A stretch of 64,000 bases of DNA, from NCBI RefSeq assembly GCF_003687725.1, contig NZ_RDOJ01000002.1, positions 1,249 to 65,248 of the forward strand, read 5' to 3'. This document shows, piece after piece, positions 61,025 to 64,000 of this stretch (the stretch's first letter is position 1; every line of letters begins with the position of its first letter). A program made the translations under genes and the position numbers. Source of the DNA: Faecalibacter macacae. GTDB lineage: Bacteria > Bacteroidota > Bacteroidia > Flavobacteriales > Weeksellaceae. The notes beneath the pieces were generated by a model that was given only the letters and a program-made list of their open reading frames with translations, had not been told where the DNA came from and searched no databases.

Positions 61025-62704
61025 TTATTCGATGAATAACAATGCTTTTTTAATATCCTCATAACCTATTTCTCCATTTAAATAATCGTAAATAGGTTTT
61101 AAAACTTTATTTTCCTCAAACTCAATTTCAGAATAAGCTAATCGAACCATGTCAATAATTTTATCTGAAGGTTTATATTTTGAATAATCTAAATCTGGTT
61201 CTATTTCTTTAATCTTTCCAATATGATCGACAATAGCTGAAGAAGTTAAGCCACGTTTCTCTGAAATTTCTTCCAAAGAAAGCCCTTCTCTCACGTATTC
61301 TAAAGTAATTTCTACTGTCGATTTTTTTTTAACCTTATCTGAATTTTTATTCTTTTCTATATTTTTAGCAATTTGTTTTTTATCAAATGTTCCACCTGAA
61401 TAACGAATAAAAGAAGCCCAAGAATCTTGCAATTCTTTTTCATCTAATTTTTCATCAATCATATTCGACAATTCTTGAAAACGACGATCAGCTTTCATAG
61501 CTAAAGAATCAATTTCTAAAGCAGTTTGATTTAGACCATGAAGTGTTAATGAATTTAAATCTCGTAAACGGGAAAGCGCAACATATCCTTGACCTTTTTC
61601 AAAAGCTTTAGATAAATCAATAAAAGCAGAATCTAAAGTCATTCCTTGTGATTTATGAATCGTAATTGCCCAAGCCAAACGCAAAGGAACTTGCGTAAAT
61701 GACGCTAACGCTTTTCCGCCTTCGTCCTCAATTGCCCAAGTTTCTGGTTTTGCAATATAAAATTCGCCATCTAAAGATTTAATAATCGGTTCGTCTTTAT
61801 CTGTATATCCTGTTACATTTCCTAAAGTTCCGTTTACAAAACCAACATCAAAATTATTACGAACAAACATTACTTTTGCTCCGATTTTAAGCTCTAAATT
61901 TTCTTCAGCTAAAACTGATTTTTTTAAAACCTCAACCAAAGCAGGATTTCCAGCAACTTTCGCTTCAAAGATTTTGGTTGTAGAATCTATATTATGTAAT
62001 TGACCTTTATTAATTCGGTCAACATCCATATTATGTGTATATAAACGAGTTTGAGAATCAATTTCGTCAGGGAAATATTCTATTCTTGATTCTAATAAAT
62101 TAACTGTTCTATCAGAAATCATACCTGAACGAATTTCATTCAGAATATCATTTAATTCATTATTTGTTTGACGATATTGCTCTGTTAAATAACAAATATG
62201 AACTTTGGATTGCACCCAAGCATCTGACATGAAACAAAACTTATCGCGTGACTCTTCCCACTCTTCACCAATTGGAGGCAACTGGAAAAAATCTCCAGAA
62301 AAAATTACTTGAACTCCACCAAAAGGCTCATCATTTTGTTTAAAAAATTTCAAAACATAATCTACTGCATCCAATTGATTTCGGTGCAACATAGAGATTT
62401 CATCAATAATCAAGACTTTTACTTTGTCCATCTTATCACGAAAATATTTTTTATCACGAAGTGAAGCTAAATATCGATCTGAAACATAATCTTTAATACC
62501 AATTCCAGCCCAAGAATGTATAGTTTGCCCATTCATGTGCGTTGCAGCAATCCCTGTAGAAGCTGTTGTAGCAACTGCGATTCCGTGTTGTTTTAAATAA
62601 TTAATATATTGATTTAATACGTAGGTTTTTCCGGCACCAGCAGAACCTGTTAAAAAGACATTTCGACCAGATTTTAAAATTGCTAAAGCCTTTGATTGTT
62701 GCAT
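61025..62704 (-). CDS. PIF1/RecD-like SF1 DNA helicase with C-terminal HTH domain
   Basis: This is a 559-residue helicase. Walker A FLTGSAGAGKTYVL near 17-30, Walker B VLIIDEISML, motif with QVIFSGDFFQLPP, and C-terminal SF1 motifs TIHKSQGMTLDSAFIDL and QGYVALSRLRDL. A helix-turn-helix of the RecQ-associated kind (HTH_40) follows at about 455-555 (TVEITLEYVREGLSLEEI). PIF1-like enzymes unwind DNA 5' to 3' and act on difficult structures. It is divergent from the zinc-ribbon gene. Confidence 0.88.
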   Translation of the reverse strand: MQQSKALAILKSGRNVFLTGSAGAGKTYVLNQYINYLKQHGIAVATTASTGIAATHMNGQTIHSWAGIGIKDYVSDRYLASLRDKKYFRDKMDKVKVLIIDEISMLHRNQLDAVDYVLKFFKQNDEPFGGVQVIFSGDFFQLPPIGEEWEESRDKFCFMSDAWVQSKVHICYLTEQYRQTNNELNDILNEIRSGMISDRTVNLLESRIEYFPDEIDSQTRLYTHNMDVDRINKGQLHNIDSTTKIFEAKVAGNPALVEVLKKSVLAEENLELKIGAKVMFVRNNFDVGFVNGTLGNVTGYTDKDEPIIKSLDGEFYIAKPETWAIEDEGGKALASFTQVPLRLAWAITIHKSQGMTLDSAFIDLSKAFEKGQGYVALSRLRDLNSLTLHGLNQTALEIDSLAMKADRRFQELSNMIDEKLDEKELQDSWASFIRYSGGTFDKKQIAKNIEKNKNSDKVKKKSTVEITLEYVREGLSLEEISEKRGLTSSAIVDHIGKIKEIEPDLDYSKYKPSDKIIDMVRLAYSEIEFEENKVLKPIYDYLNGEIGYEDIKKALLFIE

Positions 62705-62770
62705 AATTTATTGCGTGAATTAATTGAATTGATAATAAAATGTAAAGATACAAATAATAAAAATGAATCT

Positions 62771-62788
62771 TAAATTTGCTTAAATTTG
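62771..62788 (+). promoter_or_regulatory. Two tandem putative -7 boxes
   Basis: TAAATTTG occurs twice, at 62771-62778 and 62781-62788; both match TAnnTTTG. The second is 16 bases before the zinc-ribbon gene's ATG. Confidence 0.4.
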
Positions 62789-62804
62789 AAAAAAGGATTG
62801 CATC

Positions 62805-63038
62805 ATGATTTTTATCGGAGGAGTTTCAGAAAGAGGAAAAACAGTGGAAGAAGGACTCTTTCACTGTCCAATTTGCCAACAACAAAGGCAATTTATTCAT
62901 CGGCAGTTTCGTAATTATATTTCACTTTTCTTTATTCCAATCATTCCAATTAATAAAACAGGAGAAAGTGTTACGTGTAAATATTGTAAAACAAATATGC
63001 CAATATCAGTATTAGATCAAAACAAAAAAGCCGGATAA
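62805..63038 (+). CDS. Small zinc-ribbon protein
   Basis: This is a 77-residue protein with two C-x-x-C knuckles, CPIC (about 21-24) and CKYC (about 58-61), separated by a hydrophobic segment YISLFFIPIIPI. This is the zinc-ribbon family that is common and uncharacterised in Bacteroidota. The middle segment may be buried and not membrane-spanning. Convergent with purM. Confidence 0.75.
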   Translation: MIFIGGVSERGKTVEEGLFHCPICQQQRQFIHRQFRNYISLFFIPIIPINKTGESVTCKYCKTNMPISVLDQNKKAG

Positions 63039-63062
63039 GAATTAACTTATCCGACTTTCTTA
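63026..63062. terminator. Bidirectional terminator
   Basis: CGGATAAG / CTTATCCG with loop AATTAA, with A-rich and T-rich flanks. Its left part lies in the last codons of the zinc-ribbon gene. Serves purM too. Confidence 0.75.
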
Positions 63063-63076
63063 AACTATTTAATCTA

Positions 63077-64000
63077 CTATTTCAATATAATTTTGTCAGA
63101 ACCTTCTTGAATTTCTCCAATTACGGCACTTCCGTCAATAATATTCACTACTTTTTCAGCATCAGCTTGGTCAACGATAACAACCATACCAACACCCATA
63201 TTAAATGTTCCAAACATTTCGTCCTCTGCAATATTTCCGCGTTTTGCTAATTCTTGCATAACAGTTGGTACATTAATTTTTGATTTCTCAATCACAGCAC
63301 ATAAACCATCGTTAATGATACGTGGTACATTTTCGTATAATCCACCTCCTGTAATATGAGCAATTCCTGACATTTCGATACCTGCATCTTTAATTGCAAA
63401 GATGTCGTTTTGATATAATCTTGTCGGAACTAATAATGTTTCGAATAATGGTTTTCCTTCAAAATCTTCGTTGAAATCTGGGAAGATTTTACGAATTAAA
63501 GAAAATCCATTTGAGTGGAATCCACTTGCAGGTAAAGCAATAATTGCTTGTCCAGCTTTGATTTTAGAACCGTCGATAATTTCATCACGTTCTACCACTC
63601 CAACACAAAAACCTGCAACATCATAGTCACCTACTTTGTACATTCCTGGCATTTCAGCAGTTTCACCACCGATTAAAGCCGTTCCTGTTTCTTTACAAGC
63701 TTTCGCAATTCCTGAAACAATTTCTGCAGCAACATCAGAATCTAATTTTCCACAAGCTAAATAATCTAAGAAAAATAAAGGTTTTGCACCGTGACATAAA
63801 ATATCGTTAGCACACATTGCAAAACAGTCGATTCCTACTGTATCATAAACTTTAGAGTCTAATGCAACTCTTAATTTTGTTCCAACACCATCTGTTCCTG
63901 AAACTAAAACTGGATTTTTGTAACCACCTAATTGGTAGAAAGCTCCAAAACTTCCGATTCCGTTTAAAACATTTTCATTGTGCGTTTCTGCAACAGCTTG
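63077..64000 (-). CDS. purM: Phosphoribosylformylglycinamidine cyclo-ligase, 5' end beyond window
   Basis: This is AIR synthetase, fifth step of purine synthesis. The reading frame continues past the internal methionine at 63817 to the end of the window without a stop: VAETHNENVLNG, IGSFGAFYQLGGYK, NPVLVSGTDGVGTKLRVALD, then CFAMCANDILCHGAKPLFFLDYL. About 308 of an expected 330 or so residues are visible, so roughly 20 N-terminal residues and the start codon lie outside. SGFHSNGFSLIRK and HITGGGLYENVPRI are further family motifs. Confidence 0.96.
   Translation of the reverse strand, partial: QAVAETHNENVLNGIGSFGAFYQLGGYKNPVLVSGTDGVGTKLRVALDSKVYDTVGIDCFAMCANDILCHGAKPLFFLDYLACGKLDSDVAAEIVSGIAKACKETGTALIGGETAEMPGMYKVGDYDVAGFCVGVVERDEIIDGSKIKAGQAIIALPASGFHSNGFSLIRKIFPDFNEDFEGKPLFETLLVPTRLYQNDIFAIKDAGIEMSGIAHITGGGLYENVPRIINDGLCAVIEKSKINVPTVMQELAKRGNIAEDEMFGTFNMGVGMVVIVDQADAEKVVNIIDGSAVIGEIQEGSDKIILK

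Noticed and set aside
63077-63817. purM starting at the methionine at 63817
   Set aside because: The frame remains open and matches PurM through to base 64000. The internal Met is within the conserved CFAMCANDIL segment, so the gene is cut by the window edge.

Overview
The window is an AT-rich (roughly one third GC) chromosomal stretch from a member of the Bacteroidota, class Flavobacteriia, probably the Weeksellaceae. The evidence is a type IX secretion (Por) C-terminal domain on an M36 protease, SusC-like CarboxypepD_reg/TonB-dependent receptors, TAnnTTTG-type -7 promoter boxes, few Shine-Dalgarno sites, DUF2490 and HYC_CC_PP proteins and a 6S-like RNA next to zapA. The genus is not fixed by what I can see. 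Most of the window is ordinary housekeeping sequence. There is no integrase, transposase, CRISPR array or prophage.

Layout. 1-6 kb: flavin oxidoreductase, DUF2490 protein, Crp/SMR pair and the ribonucleotide reductase pair nrdB-nrdA. 6-10 kb: rny, a 6S-like RNA, zapA with a coiled-coil partner, and a DUF4349 lipoprotein. 10-19 kb: M23 peptidase overlapping a TonB-dependent receptor, grpE-dnaJ, and a secreted M36 protease. 19-23 kb: a metal (probably copper) module of HMA protein, TonB-dependent receptor and HYC_CC_PP protein. 23-25 kb: glyS and two holin-like membrane proteins. 25.2-29.6 kb: RNA-repair island. 29.6-36 kb: hemF between two paralogous secreted proteins, a 2OG-Fe(II) oxygenase, and an M28 peptidase. 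36-46 kb: thiolase, accA, dnaB, aldehyde dehydrogenase, truncated globin, rbfA and FtsX-like permease, an outer-membrane barrel, an NlpC/P60 hydrolase and an ECF sigma factor. 46.6-47.3 kb: six identical tRNA-Gln genes. 48-64 kb: purine genes (xpt, guaA, purD, purH, purN, purM), mtgA, a trio of secreted proteins including an 1125-residue repeat protein, an FKBP and a PIF1-like helicase.

The most interesting locus is 25.2-29.6 kb. A WYL-domain regulator, broken by a one-base frameshift, is divergent from a noncoding region followed by a slipin (SPFH) gene and rtcB, the RNA ligase that reseals broken tRNAs. The noncoding region encodes a 69-nt RNA that folds as a complete tRNA core in circularly permuted order. 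Its acceptor strands are joined by a GAAA tetraloop, and its open ends lie where the anticodon loop would be, as in a tRNA cut in the anticodon loop. It resembles the tRNA-like module of bacterial Y RNAs, but no Ro60 gene is in the window. I propose a regulator/tRNA-mimic/slipin/RtcB repair or sensing unit. Other points of note are a 66-bp perfect palindrome spanning two convergent gene ends, a DnaJ keeping only two of four zinc-finger repeats, the 216-bp tRNA-Gln duplication, and a decayed four-helix-bundle gene between purH and purD.
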